DNA of 9,822 nt from Lachnospiraceae bacterium UBA5902 (lineage in GTDB: Bacteria > Bacillota > Clostridia > Lachnospirales > Lachnospiraceae), in NCBI GenBank assembly GCA_002431865.1, contig DJEI01000020.1, positions 6,581-16,402 on the forward strand. Direction: 5' to 3'. The translations under genes were made by a program, and so were the position numbers. Each line of letters starts with the position of its first letter. Within the stretch, counting starts at the first letter, position 1. The notes beneath the pieces are model-generated. The model had not been told where the DNA came from, ran no database searches, and was given only the letters and a program-made list of their open reading frames with translations. This document shows positions 1 to 5,993 of the stretch, in pieces.

Positions 1-23
1 ATTGACAATTTCTTTACGTCATA

Positions 24-50
24 TAGAAATTCGTGCAAGCATGATTTCTA
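24..50. repeat. Imperfect inverted repeat of unknown role
   Basis: The arms TAGAAAT (24-30) and ATTTCTA (44-50) are perfectly complementary. Four more pairs, CGTG with CATG including one wobble, can form inside with one bulged base, leaving the loop CAAG. Neither side carries a T-tract, so it does not look like an intrinsic terminator. A TTGACA at 2-7 has no convincing -10 partner at normal spacing. The neighbouring gene is outside the window, so the role is open. Confidence 0.3.
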
Positions 51-68
51 CATAACGGCTTATTGCAC

Positions 69-95
69 AAAAAACAGCCGGAATTTTTCCGACTG
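69..95 (-). terminator. Intrinsic terminator of the deacetylase-folC-HD operon
   Basis: On the minus strand a 9-bp stem, CAGTCGGAA with TTCCGGCTG (one G-T wobble), closes a 3-base loop and is followed by six Ts (74-69). It begins 20 bases after the HD gene stop codon, so it closes the minus-strand operon. Confidence 0.88.
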
Positions 96-114
96 CGTCC
101 CTGTTTTATATATC

Positions 115-594
115 TTAATATCGAATTGTATGGTTCTTCTTTTCCTCTGACCAGTAACACTGTTCCTGCACGTGACAGTCAAAACAGTTTCTGGACTGCT
201 TATCCGCATCATACAGCAGTTTTGCAAGTGTCCTTACTTGCTCACTCGGTGCCTTATGTCTGCCGATTGCATCACAAATTTCATCACATTCTTCCTCTGT
301 ATATCCACATGCCAAAAGGATTGGTCGTGCCAGCCTGGCTCCCGCCTCATGATGGGATTTCCCAGAAAAATATTCCTCACATCTTCCGATATCGTGCAGC
401 AATGCCATCGCATAGATCACATCCTGTCGGAAGAAAAGTCCCTGTTCCAGATTCTTTATATATCCGATTCTTGCCACATCCAGACTATGCTCGATTCCAT
501 GCAGGCAAAACACACGCGTGCGTTCCTGTTCCCTGATCCGACGCATATACATCTGAAATTCCGGATGCGCAAGAATTTTATCTACTCGCTCCAT
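115..594 (-). CDS. HD-domain phosphohydrolase-like protein with C-terminal Cys cluster
   Basis: A predicted soluble metal-dependent phosphohydrolase of the HD superfamily, 159 residues. Visible HD-type ligands are H32/H36 (HGIEHSLDVA), the H67-D68 pair in LLHDIGR, H81/H82, H113 and D131 (DADKQSR). This order matches the stand-alone HD proteins common in Clostridia, whose substrate is generally unknown. The C-terminus adds Cys137-x2-Cys140-x5-Cys146, an arrangement that could bind a metal. The start chosen is ATG 594: a GGAG lies 9 bases upstream of it, whereas the earlier in-frame ATGs at 603 and 600 touch or nearly touch that GGAG. The gene overlaps the folC end by 17 bases, which suggests translational coupling, and an intrinsic terminator follows. 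The domain call is firm; the substrate cannot be named. Confidence 0.85.
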   Translation of the reverse strand: MERVDKILAHPEFQMYMRRIREQERTRVFCLHGIEHSLDVARIGYIKNLEQGLFFRQDVIYAMALLHDIGRCEEYFSGKSHHEAGARLARPILLACGYTEEECDEICDAIGRHKAPSEQVRTLAKLLYDADKQSRNCFDCHVQEQCYWSEEKKNHTIRY

Positions 595-1909
595 TATCAT
601 CATCTCCGCTTTCTAGTTGCAGATACTCTGCCAGAAAAGATAACGAACCACTCACGAGAATCACATCCGTTCCGCCTGCCTGTTTTCTTGCCTTTTGCAA
701 CGCTTCTGCGCTTGTATCTGCAAGCTGCACCGGTATGCCCTCCGCCTGTAACAACGGTGCCAGAATCTCCTTTGGCAGACCACGCGGGGTATCCGGTGTG
801 ATCACAACGGCTGCTGCCATCGTCGGCGCCAGAATCTCCACCATCTTCTCGTATTCCTTATCCTTCAGTACTCCTATTATATAGATTACCCTGCGGTTTG
901 TAAAATACTTTTCCGCTGATGTACGCAAATATTCCCATGCTGCTACATTATGCGCGCCATCTACATAGATATACGGATGTTCCGAAACCCTCGTCATACG
1001 CCCCAGCCATGTGGTCTGTGCAATTCCATTATGAACGGCTGTTTCTTCTATATATAGTGCACGGAGCACAGTAATTGCCGTCTGTGCGTTTACAATCTGA
1101 TGCTCTCCTAACAACGGAATATGATATGGTTTTTTCCTTTCCCTGATATCCTCATCCCTATTGTTTTCTCCCGGATTCGTTCCACAATCCACCAGCTCGG
1201 CACCATCCAGATTCATCTGCACGACTTCCCAGTCCAAAGGATTTACTTCTATATAAGAAGCGTGTTGTACCCGGCACGTCTCCCGCAGCACCTTCGATAC
1301 CTCCGGCACCTGCGGCGCGGAGATCACAGTTGTATACGGCTTGATGATACCTGCTTTCTCTGTTGCAATCTTCGTCAGAGTATCGCCTAAGAACTGCATA
1401 TGATCCATGCTGATCTGTGCAAACACGCAAACCTCCGGTTTTGCAAGCACATTCGTCGCATCTTGGCTTCCACCCATGCCACATTCGAGCAATACATAGT
1501 CCACATGATTTCTCGCAAAATACAGAAACGCCACCGCCGTCTCGATTTCAAAGGCAGTCGGACTGGCAAACCCATCCGTTTCCATCGCATCGATCACCGC
1601 CGCAGCCTCTGTGAGTAACGCTGCAAATTCCGCCTCCGACATGTAGTGTCTGTCCATCTGATACCGTTCCAGATACGTCAGAATCGTCGGTGAAATATAC
1701 CGTCCCACATGATATCCTGCGGCAAGCAGGCTCTCCTGTACAAACGCAAAAATAGAGCCCTTTCCGTTTGTCCCGGCAATGTGCAGTGTCCTGCACGTAT
1801 CCTGTGGATTGCCAAGTCTCCGTAAGAGCTCTTTTACCTGTGTCAGGCCGGGCACGATTCCCAGCCTGCTTTTTTCTACGATGTAATTTTGTGCTTCTAA
1901 GTAGTTCAA
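578..1909 (-). CDS. folC: Folylpolyglutamate synthase / dihydrofolate synthase
   Basis: A cytoplasmic Mur-ligase-family enzyme that adds glutamate to tetrahydrofolate (and in many bacteria to dihydropteroate) using ATP. Its 443 residues fit the family. Visible motifs are the P-loop TNGKGS (47-52), LECGMGG followed by DATN (141-153), the DH of ISMDH (169-170), EKAGIIK (184-190) whose Lys is the usual carbamylated residue, GEHQIVNA (268-275) and DGAHN (317-321). A slightly unusual GMGGSQDATN replaces the commoner GLGGRxDATN. The start codon is TTG, directly following the TAA of the deacetylase gene; the sequence AAGGGAG eight bases upstream supports it. The 3' end overlaps the HD gene start. 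It is co-transcribed with both neighbours. Whether the enzyme is mono- or bifunctional cannot be decided here. Confidence 0.96.
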   Translation of the reverse strand: MNYLEAQNYIVEKSRLGIVPGLTQVKELLRRLGNPQDTCRTLHIAGTNGKGSIFAFVQESLLAAGYHVGRYISPTILTYLERYQMDRHYMSEAEFAALLTEAAAVIDAMETDGFASPTAFEIETAVAFLYFARNHVDYVLLECGMGGSQDATNVLAKPEVCVFAQISMDHMQFLGDTLTKIATEKAGIIKPYTTVISAPQVPEVSKVLRETCRVQHASYIEVNPLDWEVVQMNLDGAELVDCGTNPGENNRDEDIRERKKPYHIPLLGEHQIVNAQTAITVLRALYIEETAVHNGIAQTTWLGRMTRVSEHPYIYVDGAHNVAAWEYLRTSAEKYFTNRRVIYIIGVLKDKEYEKMVEILAPTMAAAVVITPDTPRGLPKEILAPLLQAEGIPVQLADTSAEALQKARKQAGGTDVILVSGSLSFLAEYLQLESGDDDNGASR

Positions 1910-2986
1910 TTATTTGTCTCCCTTATATTCTACATGCTGCACTGGCTTTGTAGAATCATCAATCGGACAAATCTCATATCCCTCATCCTTCAAAGTCTGG
2001 ATCAATGCCGGAAGTGCTTCGATCGTTGCATGATTGTTCTGCAGATCATGCATCAAAATCACGGAATCGCCGGCATTGGCATGTACATACCCAAGTATAT
2101 TATCATTTAACTCACTTGGTGTCAAAGATGCATCCACTGCATCACCTGACAGGGAATTCCAGTCATAATAGACGATACCCTCGTCATGCAGATATCCAAT
2201 CAGATCCTGGATATCTACCTTACTTACCTGATTCGAACTTCCACCCGGGAAGCGGTACAGATGCGTATCCACACCTGTCTGTTCCTGTATGTAATCGTGA
2301 ATCTTCGTCACGTCTTCCTCGAAGCTTTCCTGACTTGCATATACCTGATCGTACACATGACTGTAAGAATGCATTCCGATCGAATGTCCTTCGTCAACGA
2401 TCCGCTTGTAATACTGCTGTGCTTCCTTATCATCATTGTAAACAACAAAGAACGTTGCCTTCACATTGTTTTCCTTCAACACATCCAAGAGTTCTCCAGT
2501 GTATGTACTTGGACCATCATCAAAAGTCAGGTATACTTTCTGTCCATTGTAGTACGTCTGTTCCGGTACATCACTGGCTGCTTCCGTCGTCGCCTCTGCA
2601 TCTTCCGTGGTTTTGTCTGAGCCATCGCCATTGTCTGTCAGAGCTACGTGCACACCTTCCGAACCTTTTCCAAGATCTCCATACGCCATCTGCTCACTCG
2701 TCATAGTCTCGGTCGATTCATCGATCAGTCCGATGTTCGTGCTGACCAGATTCTTTCCTTCCTCCACCCGGTCGACCAGATTCTCAATCCTGTGATCCAG
2801 CCGGTTCATCTTTACCATAAGGAACATGCACAGCGTGATTGGAATCGCACATACGACCAGGAATGTTATCATCAACATCCGCTTAAAGCTCCGTACCTTT
2901 CGTTTGTGTGTGTTTGCCTCTTCCATTTCTTGTGCTTCGGAAATTTCTTTCTCATATTCAGTTAAAGTTTTTTTCTTGTCTTCCAT
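1910..2986 (-). CDS. Membrane-anchored polysaccharide deacetylase (CE4/NodB)
   Basis: A predicted cell-surface polysaccharide deacetylase, 358 residues. A charged cytoplasmic N-terminus (1-36) leads into one transmembrane helix (about 37-58), then a short coiled-coil-like segment (60-80), an acidic Thr/Ala-rich linker (about 105-145) and a NodB domain (about 148-345). All five CE4 motifs are visible: TFDDGPS (154-160), HSYSH (206-210), RFPGGS (245-250), YDWN (274-277) and LMHD (311-314). These supply the catalytic Asp, the Asp-His-His metal ligands and the catalytic His. The likely substrate is N-acetylated peptidoglycan or another wall glycan, by family inference. The start is ATG 2986, with AAAGGAAAA just upstream; a longer frame back to TTG 3085 would begin at the predicted transcription start and is rejected. 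First gene of the operon with folC, whose TTG abuts its stop. Confidence 0.93.
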   Translation of the reverse strand: MEDKKKTLTEYEKEISEAQEMEEANTHKRKVRSFKRMLMITFLVVCAIPITLCMFLMVKMNRLDHRIENLVDRVEEGKNLVSTNIGLIDESTETMTSEQMAYGDLGKGSEGVHVALTDNGDGSDKTTEDAEATTEAASDVPEQTYYNGQKVYLTFDDGPSTYTGELLDVLKENNVKATFFVVYNDDKEAQQYYKRIVDEGHSIGMHSYSHVYDQVYASQESFEEDVTKIHDYIQEQTGVDTHLYRFPGGSSNQVSKVDIQDLIGYLHDEGIVYYDWNSLSGDAVDASLTPSELNDNILGYVHANAGDSVILMHDLQNNHATIEALPALIQTLKDEGYEICPIDDSTKPVQHVEYKGDK

Positions 2987-3048
2987 AAAATTTTCCTTTA
3001 CATTCTCTATATATTGTGGTACATTACCTATGTAATACAAATTACCAT

Positions 3049-3085
3049 TTGCAGTCTTGGGACATTCCCGAAAAAAAGGCTGCAA
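3049..3085 (-). promoter_or_regulatory. Stem-loop at the 5' end of the deacetylase operon mRNA
   Basis: In the predicted leader, TTGCAG (3085-3080) is complementary to CTGCAA (3054-3049). Between them GGGA and TCCC (3068-3058) can form a second small hairpin. The first arm begins almost exactly where transcription should start from the promoter at 3119-3091. A 5'-terminal stem could protect the mRNA from 5'-end-dependent decay; that role is inference. Confidence 0.4.
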
Positions 3086-3090
3086 TTTTT

Positions 3091-3119
3091 ATATTATAAA
3101 ATTCTACGAGTTATGTCAA
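3091..3119 (-). promoter_or_regulatory. Sigma-A type promoter of the deacetylase-folC-HD operon
   Basis: A perfect -35 TTGACA (3119-3114) is followed by TATAAT (3098-3093) at 15 bases or the overlapping TAATAT (3096-3091) at 17 bases. Transcription would start near 3085 and give a leader of about 100 bases before the ATG at 2986. It sits 18 bases after the stop codon of the upstream 262-residue gene. Confidence 0.72.
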
Positions 3120-3136
3120 GTAAATTTTATCTTTTC

Positions 3137-3925
3137 TTAATCTTTTGTAACACTTTTGTAATATAATTCCCGCCACTTACGACCTTCCTCCTGCATGCCC
3201 TGCGTCAGCTTTGCCAACTCATCATATTGTTGTTTATACCGCTGTTCCATATTTTTCACGGTCGATTTCATACGTGATTCATAATCCTCCTGTGTCTTTC
3301 GAATTGCTTCATTATAATTCTTATCATTTTCTTTACATCGTTTTTCAAGTTCTTGCATTGTCTGTTCTTTACATAATATATATTCCGACAGACTTATGTC
3401 TCCTAGTCGTGATACATCCACGGCATATATCCGCGGTTTGGCTTCCGTTGCTAATTTATACAGAAGATAACTGACTTCCCCGTGTTGTAAAATCTCATAT
3501 CGTTCAATTCTCTCTGTACCATGTACCAATCTCTGAACCTTCCTCTCTCCCAGTGGATTTATCACGTACAGACTGTCCGTGCCATTTCCCGGATCTGTCA
3601 TGCAATACCACACATAAAGCTGTGTACGTTCTCCTGCGGCTGGTGCAATCCGAACCATAGAGATACTACCCCAGTCGTCACCCTTCACAAGCACCAGCCG
3701 TCCCTCCGCAAAGAGCTTATCCCACATTAAAACATTTTCCGTGTTCACATACGCCACATAGATTTCATCGTCCCACAGCCGGCTTACGCCACAGGAATGA
3801 TAATCCCGGCATAAGCTGCCCCACTGTACCGTCCTGCCCGTCCCAATCACCTGTGCTAAAATCTGATTGCCCTCCTCGTAAAGTAAGATCCGTTTATCCC
3901 CTTTCCATCTATAAACCGCTTCCAC
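3137..3925 (-). CDS. Unrecognised protein: beta-rich region with coiled-coil tail
   Basis: I do not recognise this 262-residue protein. Residues about 1-180 alternate short hydrophobic/aromatic strands with turns (for example IYVAYV, LYVWYC, YLLYKL, RIYAVD), as in a small beta-propeller or beta-sandwich. Residues about 186-250 are highly charged and lack helix breakers (QELEKRCKEN, EDYESRMK, NMEQRYKQQYDELAKL), typical of a coiled coil. There is no signal peptide or membrane helix, so it is predicted to be cytoplasmic. The start is GTG 3925, preceded by GGGAGGAAAAT, a strong ribosome binding site; the nearby ATG at 3927 is out of frame. It diverges from the Cys-rich gene at 4027. No terminator is seen after it, so transcripts may run into the deacetylase operon. 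A structural or scaffold role is possible but unproven. Confidence 0.78.
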   Translation of the reverse strand: MEAVYRWKGDKRILLYEEGNQILAQVIGTGRTVQWGSLCRDYHSCGVSRLWDDEIYVAYVNTENVLMWDKLFAEGRLVLVKGDDWGSISMVRIAPAAGERTQLYVWYCMTDPGNGTDSLYVINPLGERKVQRLVHGTERIERYEILQHGEVSYLLYKLATEAKPRIYAVDVSRLGDISLSEYILCKEQTMQELEKRCKENDKNYNEAIRKTQEDYESRMKSTVKNMEQRYKQQYDELAKLTQGMQEEGRKWRELYYKSVTKD

Positions 3926-3981
3926 ATTTTCCTCCCAGTTCTTTCTTTTACAAATATATTGCCGGAATCGAACAAAAATGC

Positions 3982-3994
3982 ATATTCTGAATAT
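3982..3994. repeat. Small palindrome in a divergent intergenic region
   Basis: ATATTC and GAATAT flank a single central T in the 101-base gap between the divergent genes at 3925 and 4027. Its position would suit an operator for either gene. The region is AT-rich and I could not place a convincing promoter pair on either strand, so this is a candidate only. Confidence 0.25.
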
Positions 3995-4026
3995 ATTATT
4001 GTAAGCATATTTGAAAGGAAACGAAC

Positions 4027-4929
4027 ATGTCTAAATGCTGTGGCTGTAACAAAAAAGTATTAAGCAATGCAGTTGCAAACAACACAGATTCCTGCACATG
4101 CAGCCTGACCGATACCTGTACGGATGTCTGTGTGACGCCGCAATGTGGCGATCCAAAGCTGCTCACCGTGCTTGTTCCGGTTATCTATGACGAGATCGGA
4201 ATCAACATATGCCGGACGATTCCACTTGCGACCCTTCTTGCAGATTATCCGACAACGGCATACATTCGGGCAGAAGTTACGAACATTACCTTTGCAACCG
4301 GAGAGACCCCTTCCGTGACGATCGCACCGATTGCCGGGCGTCCAAACTGCTACGAGCTGACACTAACGAACCTGACTGTCGATTTTGTCATCTATGTCTA
4401 TGATTGCTGCAAACGACTGCTCGCGACATTGCCAGTCACTGGTGTTGTCTACCTGCCTTCTACAACAACCGATCCGGAATATGATGAGGATACCAACCCA
4501 ACTTCTGTAACAATGCAGTTGTTCGCGCCATATGGTGTCACTTATACCGATACAACAGCAGCAACACCAAACCTGAACTTTATTGGCTTCCTCTCCACTA
4601 ACGGAACTGTGTCACAGGGGCTCAATCTCATGGCGATGTCCAAGGTATTGAACTTCGATATTGCAAGCGCAGAAATGACGGTAGGGCTTACCTTGATCGT
4701 AAAATCAATTTACTACAACCAATACCGGATTCCTCACAACGGAAAAGCGATCGTATCCAAGGGCACACTGGCAAGTCCGGAGGATTCTGTCTGCATGAGT
4801 TTTATAAGCGGAAGTCTCTTAGACCGGAACATCAAGCCATTGGAGCTTTGCAATCCGCTTGACCAGAAGCGAAACTGCGAAAGCTGTACCGATCCTGACG
4901 ACTGCACCTGTCTGACACCATCGGATTGA
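4027..4929 (+). CDS. Unrecognised cysteine-rich protein, Cys clusters at both ends
   Basis: I do not recognise this 300-residue protein. It contains 18 cysteines, concentrated at the ends: eight in residues 1-40 (MSKCCGC, then CTC, CTDVC, C40) and six in the last 45 (C256, C275, C284, C287, C293, C295). In the middle, C127-C128 form a pair. The core (about 45-280) is rich in Thr, Val, Leu and Ile and looks all-beta; an acidic linker near 146-158 (TDPEYDEDTNP) suggests two beta domains. No signal peptide or membrane helix is present, so it is either cytoplasmic or assembled without Sec export. Cys-rich, beta-rich, leaderless proteins occur among spore coat and exosporium components of Firmicutes, but nothing here proves that. 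Metal binding is another option. The start ATG has AAAGGAA about seven bases upstream. It diverges from the coiled-coil gene at 3925. Confidence 0.82.
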   Translation: MSKCCGCNKKVLSNAVANNTDSCTCSLTDTCTDVCVTPQCGDPKLLTVLVPVIYDEIGINICRTIPLATLLADYPTTAYIRAEVTNITFATGETPSVTIAPIAGRPNCYELTLTNLTVDFVIYVYDCCKRLLATLPVTGVVYLPSTTTDPEYDEDTNPTSVTMQLFAPYGVTYTDTTAATPNLNFIGFLSTNGTVSQGLNLMAMSKVLNFDIASAEMTVGLTLIVKSIYYNQYRIPHNGKAIVSKGTLASPEDSVCMSFISGSLLDRNIKPLELCNPLDQKRNCESCTDPDDCTCLTPSD

Positions 4930-4962
4930 ATTTCAAAAATTACCGGAAATTGGTAAAATAAT

Positions 4963-5013
4963 CTCCTTATTTAGGTTCATACTATTTTTATAGAATGAAA
5001 ACTAGATAAGGAG
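4963..5013 (+). promoter_or_regulatory. Long hairpin that sequesters the lipoprotein Shine-Dalgarno
   Basis: The left arm (4963-4984) and right arm (4991-5013) can form about 20 base pairs around a 6-base loop (4985-4990). The basal 12 pairs are uninterrupted (CTCCTTATTTAG with CTAGATAAGGAG, one G-U). Above them are a G-A mismatch, a bulged A and an A-A mismatch. The whole Shine-Dalgarno AAGGAG (5008-5013) lies inside the basal helix, nine bases before the ATG. A transcript carrying both arms should be poorly translated; one starting inside the loop or right arm would be free. The T-rich stretch after 5013 also allows a weak terminator reading. Confidence 0.6.
4991..4996 (+). promoter_or_regulatory. 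Candidate -10 box for the lipoprotein gene
   Basis: TAGAAT matches five of six -10 consensus bases and would place the transcription start near 5003, giving a leader of about 20 bases that lacks the left hairpin arm. No good -35 is seen at 16-18 bases upstream, so confidence is low. An alternative -10, TAAAAT (4954-4959), with a weak TTTCAA (4931-4936) at 17 bases, would instead start the mRNA near the base of the hairpin. Confidence 0.3.
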
Positions 5014-5022
5014 TGTTTTATT

Positions 5023-5370
5023 ATGAAGAAATTTAAAACAACCGCTGCCATCGCAGCAACTGCCATGATGCTTTCTATCTGTATGTGTGGATGTGGTACG
5101 GACGAGACGAGCAAGGACACTGCAACCACTTCGGAGCAGACACAGATGACAACCGAAAACAGCAACGCAACTGGTGGCAATGCAACAAATTCCAATGGCG
5201 TTGGAAATGGAATCAAGGATGCCGCGGACGGTGTCGGCGAAGGTATCAAGGACGCGGCAGAAGGCGTTGGTGAAGGTGTCAAGGACGCGGCAGAGGGTGT
5301 CGGAAACGGTGTCAAGGATGCTGTGGACGGCGTGGAAGATGCCGTGGATGGAAATCAAAGTAAGCGATAA
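5023..5370 (+). CDS. Small lipoprotein with 11-residue amphipathic repeats
   Basis: A predicted secreted lipoprotein of 115 residues. MKKFKTTAAIAATAMMLSI is a classic signal peptide. The lipidated cysteine is probably C24 (preceded by MCG) or C20 (LSIC); C22 is also nearby, so the lipobox is not textbook. Residues 25-58 are a Thr/Asn/Ser-rich, low-complexity spacer. Residues 59-102 hold four 11-residue units of the form GVGxGhKDAhx (h is Ile, Val or Ala), with a shortened fifth to residue 110. The tail is NQSKR. Eleven-residue periodicity resembles LEA-like and apolipoprotein-like amphipathic helices, which bind membranes or form rods; here it could form a surface helix. The function is unknown. 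It has its own strong Shine-Dalgarno within a hairpin, and a strong terminator follows the stop codon. Confidence 0.82.
   Translation: MKKFKTTAAIAATAMMLSICMCGCGTDETSKDTATTSEQTQMTTENSNATGGNATNSNGVGNGIKDAADGVGEGIKDAAEGVGEGVKDAAEGVGNGVKDAVDGVEDAVDGNQSKR
5197..5352 (+). repeat. 33-bp in-frame tandem repeats
   Basis: Four consecutive 33-bp units (5197-5328) and one shortened unit (5329-5352) encode the 11-residue repeats of the lipoprotein. The units differ by scattered substitutions. The central pair is closest, with AAGGACGCGGCAGA shared by adjacent units. Repeat number may vary between strains by slippage or recombination. Confidence 0.85.
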
Positions 5371-5380
5371 TAACAGGAAA

Positions 5381-5425
5381 AAGGTTCCGCCTGTGGTGCA
5401 GTTTTTACATCACAAACGGAACCTT
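5381..5425. terminator. Bidirectional intrinsic terminator between convergent genes
   Basis: AAGGTTCCG (5381-5389) pairs perfectly with CGGAACCTT (5417-5425); inside, GTGGTG (5393-5398) pairs with CATCAC (5408-5413), with one wobble. On the plus strand GTTTTATCTTTTA follows, ending the lipoprotein transcript. On the minus strand the A-run at 5378-5382 gives TTTTT, ending the transcript of the convergent membrane-protein gene, whose stop codon is at 5431-5429. Confidence 0.85.
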
Positions 5426-5428
5426 GTT

Positions 5429-5794
5429 TTATCTTTTATCGTCCGGTTTCACCTGAAAGGACGGTTCAATCTTATTCATCATACAATCATACTGTTTGTA
5501 CATCTTCTGCACACTGTTTTCTAATAAGTAGTAATGCATCACATAAGGGATCAGCAACACCAAAAGCGCAAAAACAAGCATAACAATGATCAATGAACCG
5601 CTGAAATTCAAATATAAAATTGAAACCACAGTTGCCATCGCAAACAGCGCCATAACAATGAGGTGTACCTGCCGCTCATGCGCGAAAAAGGCAATCTGCA
5701 CGAGATGCTTTTCCTTCTCATGTTCCCAATCCACATCTTCTTTTTCTAACAAGGCATCAATATATGCCAGATATTCGGTAATTCTTTTTTTCAT
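5429..5794 (-). CDS. Small two-helix membrane protein of unknown function
   Basis: A 121-residue protein that I cannot name. The N-terminal region (1-42) is soluble, charged and probably helical (ALLEKEDVDWEHEKEKHL, then FFAHERQVH). Two hydrophobic helices follow at about 43-62 and 67-90 with a short NFSGS turn. A polar C-terminal tail (91-121) ends in DDKR. Both termini are therefore on the same, probably cytoplasmic, side. ATG 5794 is preceded by AGGAGGAG, an excellent ribosome binding site. It is monocistronic: the bidirectional terminator lies directly after its stop codon, and the clpX-like operon diverges upstream. Short proteins with this layout are common and mostly uncharacterised in Clostridia; any role would be a guess. 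Confidence 0.82.
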   Translation of the reverse strand: MKKRITEYLAYIDALLEKEDVDWEHEKEKHLVQIAFFAHERQVHLIVMALFAMATVVSILYLNFSGSLIIVMLVFALLVLLIPYVMHYYLLENSVQKMYKQYDCMMNKIEPSFQVKPDDKR

Positions 5795-5897
5795 CTTCCG
5801 CTCCTCCTGCCAATTTCTTTCATTCTCTAATTTATCTGATTTTCTTACACAGTTTCATCTATTTTTGTCTGTATTCTGCTGCCATTGCTTTTCATTT

Positions 5898-5926
5898 ATT
5901 ATATCGCTGTCTGCATAAATATTCCA
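5898..5926 (-). promoter_or_regulatory. Candidate promoter of the small membrane-protein gene
   Basis: A perfect TATAAT (5903-5898) lies 17 bases from a weak -35, TGGAAT (5926-5921). The leader would be about 95 bases. It faces away from the clpX-like promoter directly to its right. Confidence 0.4.
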
Positions 5927-5955
5927 TAGTCATATGCATATTTCCGTGCTATAAT
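5927..5955 (+). promoter_or_regulatory. Promoter of the clpX-PII-gdpD-proC operon
   Basis: TAGTCA (5927-5932, four of six consensus matches) and TATAAT (5950-5955) are 17 bases apart, and a TGC immediately before the -10 makes it an extended -10. The spacer holds a perfect 10-bp palindrome, ATATGCATAT (5932-5941), where a bound repressor would block the promoter; that use is inference. The leader would be about 30 bases with AAGGAGG before the ATG at 5994. Confidence 0.65.
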
Positions 5956-5993
5956 AAGGGTGCATTTTTATGCGCATACATAAGGAGGAAATT

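Noticed and set aside
2..30. Promoter from TTGACA at the left edge
   Set aside because: No -10 at 16-18 bases that matches well, and it would transcribe antisense to the HD gene.
595..603. Earlier ATG codons of the HD gene
   Set aside because: They touch or nearly touch the GGAG; ATG 594 has usable spacing.
2005..2706. Long plus-strand open frame over the deacetylase gene
   Set aside because: It is antisense to a gene with all five CE4 motifs and its translation is His/Ser/Pro-rich shadow sequence.
2987..3085. Longer deacetylase frame starting at TTG 3085
   Set aside because: TTG 3085 sits at the predicted transcription start and has no ribosome binding site. ATG 2986 has AAAGGAAAA upstream and gives the normal short cytoplasmic N-terminus.
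4940..4956. TTACC...GGTAA hairpin as terminator of the Cys-rich gene
   Set aside because: Only five pairs with AT-rich ends and no T-tract after it.
5197..5352. CRISPR array
   Set aside because: The 33-bp units are contiguous, diverged and in frame within a coding region, with no spacers.
5002..5358. Repetitive open frames on the minus strand opposite the lipoprotein
   Set aside because: They are shadows of the 33-bp repeats, lack a ribosome binding site and resemble no protein family.
5970..5993. Earlier in-frame ATG of the clpX-like gene
   Set aside because: The AAGGAGG lies downstream of it, between it and ATG 5994, so translation should begin at 5994.
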